This document shows, in pieces, positions 49,539-61,060 of a stretch of 64,000 bases of DNA. Within the stretch, counting starts at the first letter, position 1. Each line of letters starts with the position of its first letter. The DNA comes from Rhizophagus irregularis (taxonomy: Eukaryota > Glomeromycota > Glomeromycetes > Glomerales > Glomeraceae). The position numbers and the translations under genes are program-made. The stretch covers positions 1,674,001-1,738,000 of the forward strand of contig NC_089448.1 in the NCBI RefSeq assembly GCF_026210795.1. Direction: 5' to 3'. The notes beneath the pieces were generated by a model. It ran no database searches. It saw nothing but the letters and a program-made list of their open reading frames with translations, and was not told the DNA's origin.

Positions 49539-50628
49539 TAAAGCTCCGCACAGGTAAGGGTCAATTCGGGTGACCCGTCGGGTTGACCCAAAATATTCAG
49601 GTCAGGTTGTCAAATTCGTGACCCGGTATCAGGTCGGGTTACAGGTTTGACCCGACCCGATTGACCTGTTAACCCGAATACTTTAGCTCAAAAAAAATGT
49701 TTATACTCTGAAACGGCATTTTTTCATGTTACCTTATGAAAAAAATGCCGTTTCGGCATTGTTTTTTATAAACAAATACGCCAAAATGGCGTTTTTCATT
49801 TTATTTTATGGAAAAATGCCGTTTCGGCATTTTTTTCACTTCTTTTATGAAAAAAAATCGCCAAAACGGCGTTTTTTCATATTATTTTATAGAAAAACGC
49901 CGTTTCGGCATTTTTTTTCACTTCTTTTATGAAAAAAAATCGCCAAAATGGCGTTTTTTCATATTATTTTATGGAAAAATGCCAAAACGGCATTTTTTCC
50001 CACTTCTTTTATGAAAAAAATCGCCAAAACGGCGTTTTTTCATATTATTTAATGGAAAAATGCCGAAACGGCATTTTTTCACACTTCTTTTATGAAAAAA
50101 ATCGCCAAAGCAGCGTTTTTTCATATTATTTAATGGAAAAATGCCGAAACGGCATTTTTTTCCACTTCTTTTATGAAAAAAATTGCCAAAGCGGCATTTT
50201 TTTCACTTCTTTTATGAAAACATCGCCAAAGCGGCATTTTTTCATTTATCTTATGGAAAAATGCCGTTTTGGCATTTTTTTTCACTTCTTTTATGAAAAA
50301 AATTGCCAAAACGGCGTTTTTTCATATTATTTTATGTAAAAATGCCAAAACGGCATTTTTTTTCACTTCTTTTATGAAAAAAATCACCAAAGCGGCGTTT
50401 TTTCATATTATTTAATGGAAAAATGCCGAAACGGCATTTTTTTCCACTTCTTTTATGAAAAAAATCGCCAAAACGGCGTTTTTTCATATTATTTTATAGA
50501 AAAATGACCTGAATACTTTCAGGTCAGACGGGTCAGGTCGGGTTACCCGACCCGACCCGACCTGATAAAAATTTTTCGGTTCGGGTCAGACAAATTACCC
50601 GACCTGACCCGACCCGTGCGGAGCTCTA
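49539..50628. mobile_element. Satellite-carrying element (third nesting level)
   Basis: Ends TAAAGCTCCGCAC and reverse complement of TAGAGCTCCGCAC, flanked by an 8-bp duplication with one mismatch (GTGACGAT at 49531-49538, GTGACGGT at 50629-50636). Copy 2 of the host MITE shows the uninterrupted target. Next to each end is a GACCCGACCCG-type repeat. The centre (49690-50510) is about nine copies of an approximately 80-bp unit with AAACGGC / GCCGTTT words. An 8-bp duplication suggests mobilisation by a hAT-like transposase. Confidence 0.8.
49690..50510. repeat. About 80-bp satellite array
   Basis: Tandem units alternate GCCAAAACGGCGTTTTTTCA, TATTATTTTATGGAAAAATG and CATTTTTTTCACTTCTTTTA. Units vary in CGTTTCGGC/CCAAAACGG orientation, and each contains a short hairpin. 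Open frames across it (49726-50339) are by-products of the repeat. Confidence 0.85.
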
Positions 50629-53493
50629 GTGACGGTATTTGGCAAAAATGCCAATCAGTCACCAATCGGTCACCAATCAGGTACCTGATTGGTGACCATT
50701 TTGTAACTGATTGATGCCTGATTTTTCACTTTTCGACCTGTGGAATGCATTGCTTCAAAAATTTCCATTTAAAACTGAACGAGTTAGAAATCACTTGAAA
50801 AAATGTCAACATTTTAAAAATAAATATCCTGAAATATTTTTTGAATTATTTGCATCAGAAACAGAAAGAATGGAAATTAATGAATTTGACGAAAATATTG
50901 TAAGTTCAAAAAGATTGCGTAGAGAATCAACTGGTTCAGTTCATAGTATTATAACTTCTATATCATTGAGAAGTATTTATCTTTTATTTTATTTATTAAT
51001 AATAATACTTGATAATTTTATATTAAAACTATTATTAATATTTTTTTATATAGGCAGCAATAATTCATCAGTTGGTACACTTGATTCTTTCATTACTAGA
51101 CCACTTGCAACTCGATCATTTACAAAGGTGAACAAGCTATATTTGAAAAATTAATGATTCAAGCAACAGTTTCTGCAGGTTTCCCTTTAAGATGGGTGGA
51201 AAATAAAAAAGTTCAAGAACTTTTTCATTTTTTAAATCCAGCATTAATTTTACCAGGACGTAAAACTTTAGGAGGACGTATATTAAATGATGAATCAAAA
51301 ATTCTTGAAATTGAAATGACTAAGAAATTAATGAATGATTCTGTTGGTGTTACTTTAGCCTTTGATGGTTGGACTAATGTGTTAAATCAGAATATTCTTG
51401 GCTCTGTTTTTATTACATCAGAAGGGGAAGTAATAATTTGGAAAGCAGTAGATGTAAGCAGTGAATTAGAAAGATGAAAAGAAGTTATTGAAAAAACTGA
51501 AACAATGTTTAAGGAAATTAATAAAATGGGAGTTAATCTTATTTCTGTTGTAACTGATAGTGCTCCAAGTTATGCTGCTGCACGGTATATTTGTATATTT
51601 TTTTAAAAATTAAGTTATTAAAATATTTATTTAATATTTTATGTAAATATTAATTATATTTTATATTTTAACAGACGTAGGCTTCAACTTAAATATGTGC
51701 ATATTACGTTTCTTCCATGTTTTGCACATCAGATGAATCTTTTTGTAGGCAAAATCTTTAAAGAATCTGAAAAATTTAAGCAAGCATCAATAAAGGCAAT
51801 AAAAATTGCACTTTACTTTAAATTATCACTTCATAAATATTTTATTGGACAGCTTCGAACTTTACAAAAAGAATCATATGGAAAATATGTTCAAATCGCT
51901 ATTGGAAATGATACAAGATGGAATAGCCATTATGAATGTTTTCGCACTTTAATTAAATCAAAAGGAGCATTACGGGTATTATAATGTATTTTTATTTATT
52001 TTTATATAACATTTGAAAATAATTTATTTCTATTTTTCTAAAGACTTTAGGTTCAAAATTTGAATCTTCCGAGCAATCAACATCTCATCAAAGTTCTGAT
52101 AATATATTATATCTACCTAATAATATTTCTTCTATTCTACTTGACAAAACCTGGTGGCAATCACTTTCAAAACTTGTAAAAATACTTAAACCATACTGTA
52201 TAATTTTGGATATTCTACAATATGATAAAGCACGACTGCATGAAGTACTGCATGGATTTGGATATTTTATAAAATTTTGGAAAGATTATGATGATATAGA
52301 ACTTAGTGAGAAAATACTTGATCGACTTCAAACAAGATGGCAAAGTTAGGAACAGCCACTTTTACTTTTATCATGGCTCTTACATCCTAAATACAAGATG
52401 TCAAAATTTAAAGATAATATCCCAAATTTAAATCATGTATATCTTAGTAAGTGGCTAATTTATTATTACGAAGCTTGGACGAAAACAATTTCAAAATCAA
52501 TTTTACATGAATATGAAAATTTTAGAAGAGGTATATATTCTTTTGATGAACAAACAAGTAATCAATTTGAAGATGATATTTTAAAATATTGGGGATTTGT
52601 TGTTCCATTAGCAAAAGAACTTGGATATGTCGCACAACGAATTTTTGGAATTTGTATTAATGCAGCATCAGTAGAAAGGCTTTGGTCAAATATGGGATTT
52701 CTACATACCAAAAGGCGCAATAGATTAAATGTAAGTAAAATAATATTATTTTAAATCTTTAAAAAAATTATAATTTAATGTAATAATAAATAATTTATTT
52801 TTTAAATAGTATGAAAAAACACTTAAAATGAGCAAATTACGTGCTGCAATTTCATATAAACATAGGGTTAATGAAGTGAAAACTATTCAACAACAAAAAA
52901 TGAAAGAAAATATTGCTAAACCAATAGTTCCTATAATTATTAATAGTAATGATAATACAAATTTAGAGAATCAAGAAAAAAATCCTATTAACTTAGAAAT
53001 CCAAAAAGAAAATTCTAACACTCAAGATGATGATTCAGATGAAGAAGGTGAAAATAATGAATTCCAGGTTTCATTAAATTGGAATAATCTAATTAATACA
53101 TGGGGGCAATTATTATTATTACAGGAAAAAGAAGCAGAGTTGAGTGCTGTAACTGATTTACATTGTGATGATGATATAGATATTGATGAATTTTTATTAA
53201 ATAGAACACATCCTGCATTAGATAATGAAGCTAAATGGAATATAAGAGACATTTTTATTGATAATTTAGATGCCCCATTTTTTGTTAATGAAAATACTTC
53301 AAATTAACTAAATTTATAATAAAAATGAATTAAATAATTGAATTTAAATGTTACAAATTTTAAGTAGTTACTTTTTTTTAATATTTATATATATAAATTT
53401 TTGGCCATTTTTTGGCCAGCCAAAATTTAAAACTTGGCCATTTGGCAATGGCCAAGCCTGGCCAAACGGCCAATGGCCAACACTGATTTAGTT

Positions 53494-54190
53494 AGTAACT
53501 AGGTATTATTAAATTAATAAAGCGAAAAATAAAACGTATAAAAATTTAAGCTATCCGTTATATAATTGATATATTTATGTGCTTCGAGAATATATCTTAA
53601 AGTTCATTTTTTTCAATAGTATTCAGTTGTTTCTCCGCTTATTGTTTCTTGTTCTTAGAAAATAAAAATACATACAAATATAGAAATTCAAATTAATAGT
53701 AAATAGAAATATGACACGTAATCTATTTACAGTTATTCATTGTAATATATCCCTTAGTAGGTGGATGTTGCTCCCGATGTTTAACAGTTGTTTAACATAT
53801 GACTCATGTGATGATCAACGAAAAAAAGAAAATTTGGCCGTATACAAATATGCATATAACATCAGTGTAACAAATATAGTAGTTTCATACCCCGTAAAAA
53901 AAATTTATACTATAGAATTCAGGATTGAATTTTATTTTTGTCATACTTTATAGAAGACAGAAACCACTATTACAGACATTGCAGGAACAAAAAAAAACAA
54001 AATTTGCGATTTCATCGGCTGACAATTACTTGGAGAACCGGAGAAACCACAAATTTTCATATTTGCGTGACATGTCAAATATGTCGAATAGGTATATAAT
54101 AATAATAAGTGAGACCACATCCAATATAGTAATATTAAACAACTAGGAAACAGAAACTGTTGTAAATCCGGAGCGAAAGATTTTGTACAA
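53494..54190. other. Intergenic gap
   Basis: No gene recognised. Overlapping plus- and minus-strand frames at 53711-54198 have no coding character. Confidence 0.5.
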
Positions 54191-57100
54191 AAATCCAAAT
54201 ATCTTTAAAAATTCAATTTGTACAAAAAATCTGGCGTCCCTAAAAAAAATAAAAAATGAAACGTTAGAAACGTTTCTTTAAAGTCAAACAAATAAGAAAA
54301 ACCCCTCTTCACAATTTACCTTTAAAAGTCCAGCATATACAAAAAACCCGCGTCCCTAGAAATAATAATAAATGAAACGTTAGAAACGTTTCTTTAAAGC
54401 AAAACAAATAAAAAGACAACTTACCAGTCCAGTATATACAAGAAATCCAGAAACCCTAGAAAAAGAATAAGAAATAAATCAAAAACATTCCTTTGAAGTC
54501 AATTAAAAAAATATATACTCACTAGCCGAAACCAAACAAAAAAAGAGATTATCAGGTAATCATGTTTATCATAAACTTATTATGATTATTATTACACTTG
54601 TTTATTTTTGAAGTAGCACAAAATTTCAATGACACAATCTGTGCAGACCAATCAGAAATGACGCGTGTGGACAAACAGACATCGCCACGTGATCCAATAT
54701 GTCATTAAGGTTCATAAACATATATAGTCCTTCGCTTCACTCTGGACAATTACCTAGATGGCTAGACTTTAACTTTATTGTTTTCAATACCAAATTTTTT
54801 ATGTTTGGTAAAAATACAAAGTTTATTCAGTTAATTTAACGTAAGTATTTTCTGATATTGCAATTTTTTTTATTATCACACACAGGTCGAAAAGTGAAAA
54901 ATCAGGCATCAATCAGTCACCAATCAGTCACCAATCAGGTACCTGATTGGTGACTGATTGGTGACCGATTGGCATTTTCACCAAATACCGTCACCAATCA
55001 GGCAGTTTGCTAACTTTTGATCCAGTGATCAGAAAAAGATGAAATATAGCTCATTGGAATCGTCTCAACAAGACGAATCTAATGGTAGTAAAATCGCATC
55101 TCTAGGATTAATACTTGATGGGAACTTAAGTAAAATATAAAAATGAAAATATATCATTTATATTTTATTTAATTTTTTATTAACTATCAATCCTAGAGAT
55201 GCGATTTTACTACCATTAGATTCGTCTTGTTGAGACGATTCCAATGAGCTATATTTCATCCTTTTCTGATCACTGGATCAAGTAAACTGCCATATTGGTG
55301 ACGGTATTTGGCGAAAATGCCAATCAGGCACCAATCAGTCACCAATCAGTCACCAATCAGCTATCTGATTGGTGACCGATTGGTGTCTGATTTTTCACTT
55401 TTTGACATGTGACACACCAGGTGACACCAGCTGACTCAACTGGGCTGACTGTAGGAAGGCGGGGTCCCAGTGTAGTACTTGTGCCCGTCATCATGACGTT
55501 GCCACCACAAGCTAAAAAATAATCCTTTATTAAATACAATAAAATATTAATATATTCTGAGTTTCATAACAAAATAAAATAATGGAAATAATAAATTTCA
55601 AAATAATGCTACTCTAAAACTATTCCCTTATATTTTAAGTCCTAAAATTAAACTGCGATAATTTTCCCTATTAATAACCCCAATAAATCATTAATTATAA
55701 TAATTAATGTGGCTCTTTTTCATCATAAGAAAAAGGCAAAAAGGGTCGAATAATTAAAATAGTAGTATAATAATCTAATTAATTTCTTGTCCAAAAAAAC
55801 TAAACAACCTAAGGTATATTTATACCTTTTAACATCGCTCTAAATTCTAAATAAAGACTACTTCCATTAAATACCAATCAAAATAATAATAATTTCTAAA
55901 ATAAAGTATCGAACCAATCCTTCTATGAAATATAGGATAGTAAATGATCAACTACACCCCTATCGTCAAAATTACCATTAATGATTCTCAATACAAATCA
56001 CCAATAAAATTCTATCTTAGTTTACCGTCATCGCAGACCATAATTAATCCCTTAATAGTACCCATTTGATGATAGTTTAAGGTCATTCCGGACCGCAGTA
56101 AATAAAAATATTTTATACACTTAAACAAGTTGCCTTAGTTTCTGACAGGGCGTTTCTAAACTGTTTAATGTGAAGCAATAACTTAAAATGAATAATACTA
56201 ATAAAAACATTGCAGAACTTTTTACAATCGAAACCATATTGTGACTAAGTCGAAAATTTATTGTAGACCCATAACTAAGATTTGGTCACGATATGGTTTC
56301 ATATCGTCATGATAAGATTAAGTTGATAGTATGTATAAAGTTGATGTATATTAAAGAGATCATCACTGGGTCTTGTAGAAATCGTAAGGTCATATTAAAG
56401 TTACAGTTAAGTTATATTAAATGTATATTTAAGTTATAGTCAAATTGTATTAAATGTATATTATAGTTATATTATGTAGATAGTAAATAAATAGTATAAT
56501 TATATTAAAGTTATATTATGTAGATAGTAAATAAATAGTACAATTATATTAAAGTTATAGTAAAATTTTATTTTCGAAGTTGTAAAATAAGCCATTAAGT
56601 AATAATAAAGTTCCTATTCTAAGCTAATTAACCCTAACAATCATAAACCCTAACAACCATACTTCTCATATTCAAAAAGAAGAAATCTGACTGGAACCTG
56701 CAAAAATGTCAAGAGAAAGAAAATTAATAAAATGTTTCTTAAATAAAATTACCCCAAATTCACACTTCCCGAAGAATGGTCCAGTCAAAATTAAGTTCAA
56801 GTCTGTTCTAAAAAACAAGTCCAATTCTTCCAAATTCACCACACCTAAAGAAAATCCAAGTTCAAGTCTAAAATAAAAAAAATTCAAGTCAGTTCAGTGC
56901 TGAATTCGCCACACCTACTAAGGAAAATAAAACCTAAATCCATCTTTAAAAACTTACAAAAAATAAAATTAGCAGTTGAATCAAAGCAACCTATTAAAAG
57001 AAAATTTGAATCCAAAGCCATAGTTGAATAAATCCACAAGAAAAAATTCTAAATCCAAATTCTAAGTCTGAATTCAAAGCCAAAGTCAAAGTCAAAGTTT

Positions 57101-58857
57101 CTAAATGGGCGTCTTGGGCCTACAAGAAAAAAAATGAAATGTTAGCAAAACGTTTTGTAAAAAAAAGTAAATTTGAAGGTATATCGATATATATACCTTT
57201 AAAATAGGAATCCGGTCACATCTTAGACCTACAAAAGAAAAAAATGAAACCGTTAGTAAAAACGTTTCATTAAAAAAAAAATAACAATAAATTCGAAAGT
57301 CTATACCTTTAAAATCTCATATACCAATCCCAGATCCTACAAAAAAAAAGTAACAAGAAACGTTAGTTAATGTTTCTAAAAGAAAAATAAAAAAAACTTA
57401 AGTTTCATTGAACTTCAAAACTTACCCCTAATATATTGCATATCAGATGAACTGAATAAAACGAAAGATGCTGACCAAAAATTGAAGAGACCTACAAAAT
57501 AGACAAAAGAAGAAATGATTAGTATCTTTAAAACAAAATTAAAAAATAAACTTAAAAAAAGTTTTGAAATGAACCATTTTGAAACTTACTAATCCTATCA
57601 TCTCAAGATCCAGGAAGCTCAATTTTACTGATACCTGCAAAAAAAGAAAAAAAAATCAAAAAAAAAAATAAATATAAATTTTAAAAAGTTTTGAAGCAAA
57701 GATTTGCTTTGAAACTTATCAATTTATTCCAAGACGCCAATCTATAGCAGGGTACCGTCCTACAAAAAAGAACACTGAGACCACAATGTTGAGAAATCCA
57801 ACATCCAAAGTTCAATGCCAAAAGAACCGGATGCCTACAAAAAAAGATAAAATAAATTAAAAATGTTATTACAGATTAGATAAAGCCAAAAGAACTGATA
57901 CATACAAAAAAAAGAGAAATTAAAAAAATAAATTAAAAAAAAAATGGTTTGAATTTTCGAATTGAAACTTACCAGACCCAAGTCCCAAAGCTGAAGAAAC
58001 TAATATCTACAAAAAAAAAAGAAAAATAAATTAAAAAAGAAAAACTAAACAAATTTTTTAAAAAAAAATTTGAACCTCCATTGAGTCCATGCATTCGAAG
58101 ATAGCAAGCAGCCTACAAAAAAAAGAAAAAAAATGGAACCTTCATTGATAGAATTATTTACAAAAAGTCAAAAACTTCCTTACCAAATTTCTCTTCTTAT
58201 AATCCAAGCCAGCGCTCAACAAAGAATACGAAAAGAAAAATTAGTTCATTTTCCATATTTAAAATAAAAAAATCCTCTTCCCCCTTTCCCCATTTCTTAC
58301 CTTAAAGTCCAGTTTCGTGCATTCTCCTACGCGTTCTACAAAAAAAATAACAAAAAAAAATTAGTTTATTTCTTAAAAAATAAAAAGAAAATAAATCCCC
58401 TTCCGTTTCTTACTTAAAAGTCCGGTTTAGTGAGCTGGCTTCCTTCAAAAAAATAACAATGAAAAGAAACATTAGTTTGTTTCTTAAATTAAAAAATAAA
58501 GAAAATAGATTTTAAAAAGTTTCAAAGCAAATATTTGCTTCAAAACTTACCAATTCATTCCAATATGTTGATCTACAGCAAGGTACCATCCTACAAAAAA
58601 GAACATTGAAGCCAAATGGCGTCCAACGTCAAGAAATCCAACTAAAAAGTCCAATGCTGAAGGAACCAGATACCTGCAAAAAAAAGATAAAATTTAAAAA
58701 TAAATTTAAAAAAATTATTAGATAAGTTTCAAATAGAAACTTAACATATTGACATATCCGAATCTAAGCTGAAGGAACAAAAAAAAAAAGATACATATTT
58801 TTTTTTTAATTTATTTTTTAAAATTTTAAGTTTCGAAATGAAACTTACAGTACTTCT
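54190..58857 (-). repeat. Array of micro-exon-like units
   Basis: On the minus strand, segments of about 30-45 nt (some longer) are bounded by a T-rich acceptor (TTTTTTTGTAG or TTTGCAG) and a donor (usually GTAAGTTTC, GTAAGAAA or GTATAT), separated by AT-rich spacers of about 70-100 nt. At least 15 units are seen, for example near 58580-58540, 58330-58300, 58215-58185, 58005-57975, 57640-57595, 57490-57430, 57335-57305, 57235-57195, 54465-54425, 54350-54310 and 54235-54195. Spacers often share GAAACGTTTCTAACGTTTC. Lengths are not multiples of three and stops occur, so a protein-coding gene is not supported. MITE copy 2 sits inside the array. Confidence 0.55.
54881..55411. mobile_element. CMC/CACTA-like MITE, copy 2
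   Basis: 531 bp, starting CACAGGTCGAAAAGTGAAAA and ending with its reverse complement (one or two mismatches, ...GACATGTG). Flanked by the 3-bp duplication ACA (54878-54880 and 55412-55414). Subterminal CACCAATCAG repeats and a central palindrome match copy 1. No coding capacity. Confidence 0.87.
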
Positions 58858-59323
58858 AGTGCTCTGAAACACGTCGAGTTGACTCACGAGTTGGTCGAGT
58901 TGAGTCGAGTCAAGTCGAGTTGAAAATTACAATCAAATCGATTCGATTCGAGTCGAGTTAATAATTTAATAAAATCGAGTCGAGTCGAGTTAAGCTGAAT
59001 TAAACATAATTCCGGCCAAATTTATGGAATTTCCTTTTTTGGAAATTATGTTACACAAAATCCGAGACGAAAAATTTTTGAAAATTACAAAAATGGAATT
59101 TTGTGGAACGGCTATCGCCAAAAAAGGAAATGATCAGCATAGCCGAATAAAATCACGTGATTTAATTTGACTCGACTCGATTCGGTTTGACGGGCCAACT
59201 CGACTCGAATTGAGTCGAGTTTATATTTTTATAATTTTAACTCGACTCGACTCGACTCGATTTAACTTGAGTCGAATCGAGTTTACATATAACTTGACTC
59301 AACTCGACTCGTTCGGAGCTCTA
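58857..59323. mobile_element. TAGAGCTCCG-family element with GTCGAGT repeats
   Basis: 467 bp flanked by a perfect 8-bp duplication AGTACTTC (58849-58856, 59324-59331). The ends are TAGTGCTCTGAA and the reverse complement of TAGAGCTCCGAA. The interior is runs of GTCGAGTCGAGT at the left and CTCGACTCGACT at the right, so the whole folds back on itself. The ends are the same type as those of the element at 49539-50628, but the internal repeat is unrelated. Confidence 0.8.
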
Positions 59324-59331
59324 AGTACTTC

Positions 59332-59790
59332 CAAGAAAAAAAGGCAGAAAAAAGGTGTGAGAAAAAGGTAAAAAAGGAAAGGGAGAACGAAAGGGAAAGG
59401 AAAAAACGAAAGGGAAGGGAAAGTACGAAAGGGAAGGGGTTAAAAAAGTGTAAAAAAAGGCGAAAAAAAGGTGTAAGAAAAAGGTAGAAAAAGAAGGGAA
59501 AACAAAAGGGAAAGGAAAAATGAAAGGGAAGGAAGGGGAAGTACGAAAGGAAAGGGGTTGAAAGAGTGTAAAAAAGGCGAAAAAAAGGTGTGAGAAAAAG
59601 GTAGAAAAGGAAGGAGAGAACGAAAGGGAAAGGGAAGAACGAAAGGGAAGAGGATGAAAGAATCTAAAAAAAGGTGGAAAAAAGGTATGAGAAAAAGGTA
59701 GAAAAGGAAGGGGAGAGCGAAAGGGAAGGAAAAGTACGAAAGGGAAGAGATGAAAGAGTTCTAAAAAAAGGTAAAAAAAAGTTTAAATTT
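59332..59790. repeat. Polypurine tandem repeat
   Basis: About 450 bp that are almost purely A and G on the plus strand. There are four degenerate copies of a unit of about 110-125 bp built from AAAAAAGGTGTGAGAAAAAGG and CGAAAGGGAAGGG words. The 59674-59856 frame over it is low complexity and not credible as a gene. Confidence 0.85.
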
Positions 59791-59856
59791 GCCATTGTTC
59801 AAAAATGTGATGATTCACATGATCAATCGGCAAAATTTTTACTAAGATCGAAATAG

Positions 59857-60463
59857 TAGATCATTACTAATTTAGGTCAAATAATTAATTTTGGCCAAAT
59901 ATAGGCCGAATTTTTATAAAGGTTAAATTGATTATATAAAAAAAAAAAAATTAAAATTGAGATTCATCGTCAAGTAATATTTAATGCATCGAAAAATTAT
60001 CTTGAATTGATTTTTTCAGCTAAATTTTGATGACAATTACCATCTATTCACCATCTATTCACCACCTATTTAATAGAATTTTACAACTTCATAAAGATAT
60101 TTTATCGACAATTTCACGAGATCGTTTGATACCACATCATCACATGTTGGTTAATAGATCGTTGTGATTTGATGGCAATTTCTTAACTGCATGGTAACAA
60201 ATCACAGGTTTCTGCAAAGTATAACCATCTTTAATTTACTTAGTATTACATTATAATACTTTTTTTATTTTTATTTTTATTTTTATGCAACAGAAAGAAC
60301 CAAACGGTAGTATCAATTACACAGACAACATACAAATGAGTCTAAAGTAATTCTATCACTATACGTCAAGCCACCCCTAAGCGTGACGACTTCTGATCAG
60401 AGATATAGGGTGGCCCAACATAGTTAGGACCACCCTATATCTACACCTCTAACCCTTCCCTAA
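59857..60463. other. Intergenic gap
   Basis: No gene. A TAGGGTGG / CCACCCTA inverted pair lies near 60407-60440 just before the putative transposon terminus. Confidence 0.5.
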
Positions 60464-60639
60464 CACAGGTTGAAGGGGCACCATTGTCCAAAATTCAAAA
60501 AATGCAAATTCCCCATTTTTCTGGAAAATGGTGGGAAATTGTGGAAAATGCTACATTACGCTGAGCAATTTTTTGGAATAGCATTGTTACAACATTGTCC
60601 GATTTAGCAAATCTTATGAAATTTTGGGAAAATGCTACA

Positions 60640-61060
60640 TTACACCTCAAATGTAACATTTCGTAACATTGTTATAACATTGTCAATTAAATCAAATTTT
60701 GCTTTTTTTTTGTCAAATATTCCGATTTTCTGCCAAATGGTACATTTTTTATGAAAATTCCACATTTTGCCACCAATGTAATATCATTGTAACAACATTT
60801 CATAACATTGTTATAACATTGTCAATTAAAATCTAATTTTGCTTTTTTTTGGTCAAATATTCCGATTTTCTGCCAAATGGTACATTTTTATGAAAATTCC
60901 ACATTTTGCCACCAATGTAATATCATTGTAACAACATTTCATAACATTGTTATAACATTGTCAATTAAAATCTAATTTTGCTTTTTTTTTGTCAAATATT
61001 CCAATTTTCTGCCAAATGGTACATTTTTTATGAAAATTCCGCATTTTTTAGCAAATTTCA
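60640..61060. repeat. About 138-bp tandem repeat
   Basis: Three near-identical units containing ATTGTTATAACATTGTCAAT, ATATTCCGATTTTCTGCC and GAAAATTCCACATTTTGCC. TAACATTGTTATAACATTG is itself a near-palindrome. Position beside the transposase end and the CAC terminus suggests a CMC subterminal repeat. Confidence 0.75.

Larger units (their letters stand above)
49109..50742. mobile_element. CMC/CACTA-like MITE, copy 1 (nested in hAT)
   Basis: Ends CACAGGTCGAAAAGTGAAAA / reverse complement, flanked by a 3-bp duplication GAA (49106-49108 and 50743-50745). CAC-starting ends with a 3-bp duplication fit the CMC (CACTA) superfamily. Subterminal repeats of CACCAATCAG face each other, and the body is a long palindrome around 49253-49500. 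Without the inner element at 49539-50628 it would be about 536 bp, matching copy 2 at 54881-55411. No coding capacity. Confidence 0.85.
49003..53307 (+). pseudogene. hAT transposase, interrupted and decayed
   Basis: Starts MAANFKTFVEILSE, then shifts frame into a BED finger (WRNYCICTACRDVNGRLN), which the nested insertion splits at 49108. It resumes at 50746 (ALLQKFPFKTERVRNHLKKC). Further blocks: DESKILEIEMTKKLM, AFDGWTN, VTDSAPSYAAAR, CFAHQMNLF and DTRWNSHYECF of the RNase H-like core, then the C-terminal dimerisation block INAASVERLWSNMGFLHTKR (about 52656-52715) and an acidic tail to 53307. Four introns are apparent. Damage includes two frameshifts (near 49045 and 51128), an in-frame TGA at about 51474 and a TAG near 52346, plus the 1.6-kb insertion. 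It is non-functional, though the ends may still be usable in trans. Confidence 0.85.
48751..53485 (+). mobile_element. hAT DNA transposon with 8-bp target duplication
   Basis: Flanked by a perfect direct 8-bp duplication ATTTAGTT (48743-48750 and 53486-53493), the length expected for hAT elements. The ends are imperfect inverted repeats: CAGTGTTGGCATTTGG at the left, and the reverse complement of CAGTGTTGGCCATTGGCC at the right, both followed by TTGGCC-rich subterminal repeats. It carries a decayed transposase gene on the plus strand and a nested element at 49109-50742. Confidence 0.92.

Noticed and set aside
49726-50339. Three overlapping frames of 68-136 codons rich in phenylalanine, lysine and asparagine
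   Set aside because: They run through the 80-bp satellite; the repeat length creates periodic open frames, and the same text appears in several frames. Not a gene.
53022-53252. Antisense frame over the hAT transposase tail
   Set aside because: Complement of an acidic coding tail; no independent support.
54190-58857. Micro-exon array proposed as a protein-coding micro-exon gene
   Set aside because: Unit lengths are not multiples of three (30, 31, 35, 36, 37 nt and so on), stops occur, and no start or terminal exon is identifiable. Kept only as a structural repeat.
59674-59856. A 60-codon Glu/Lys/Arg-rich frame
   Set aside because: Arises from the polypurine tandem repeat; no coding signature outside the repeat.
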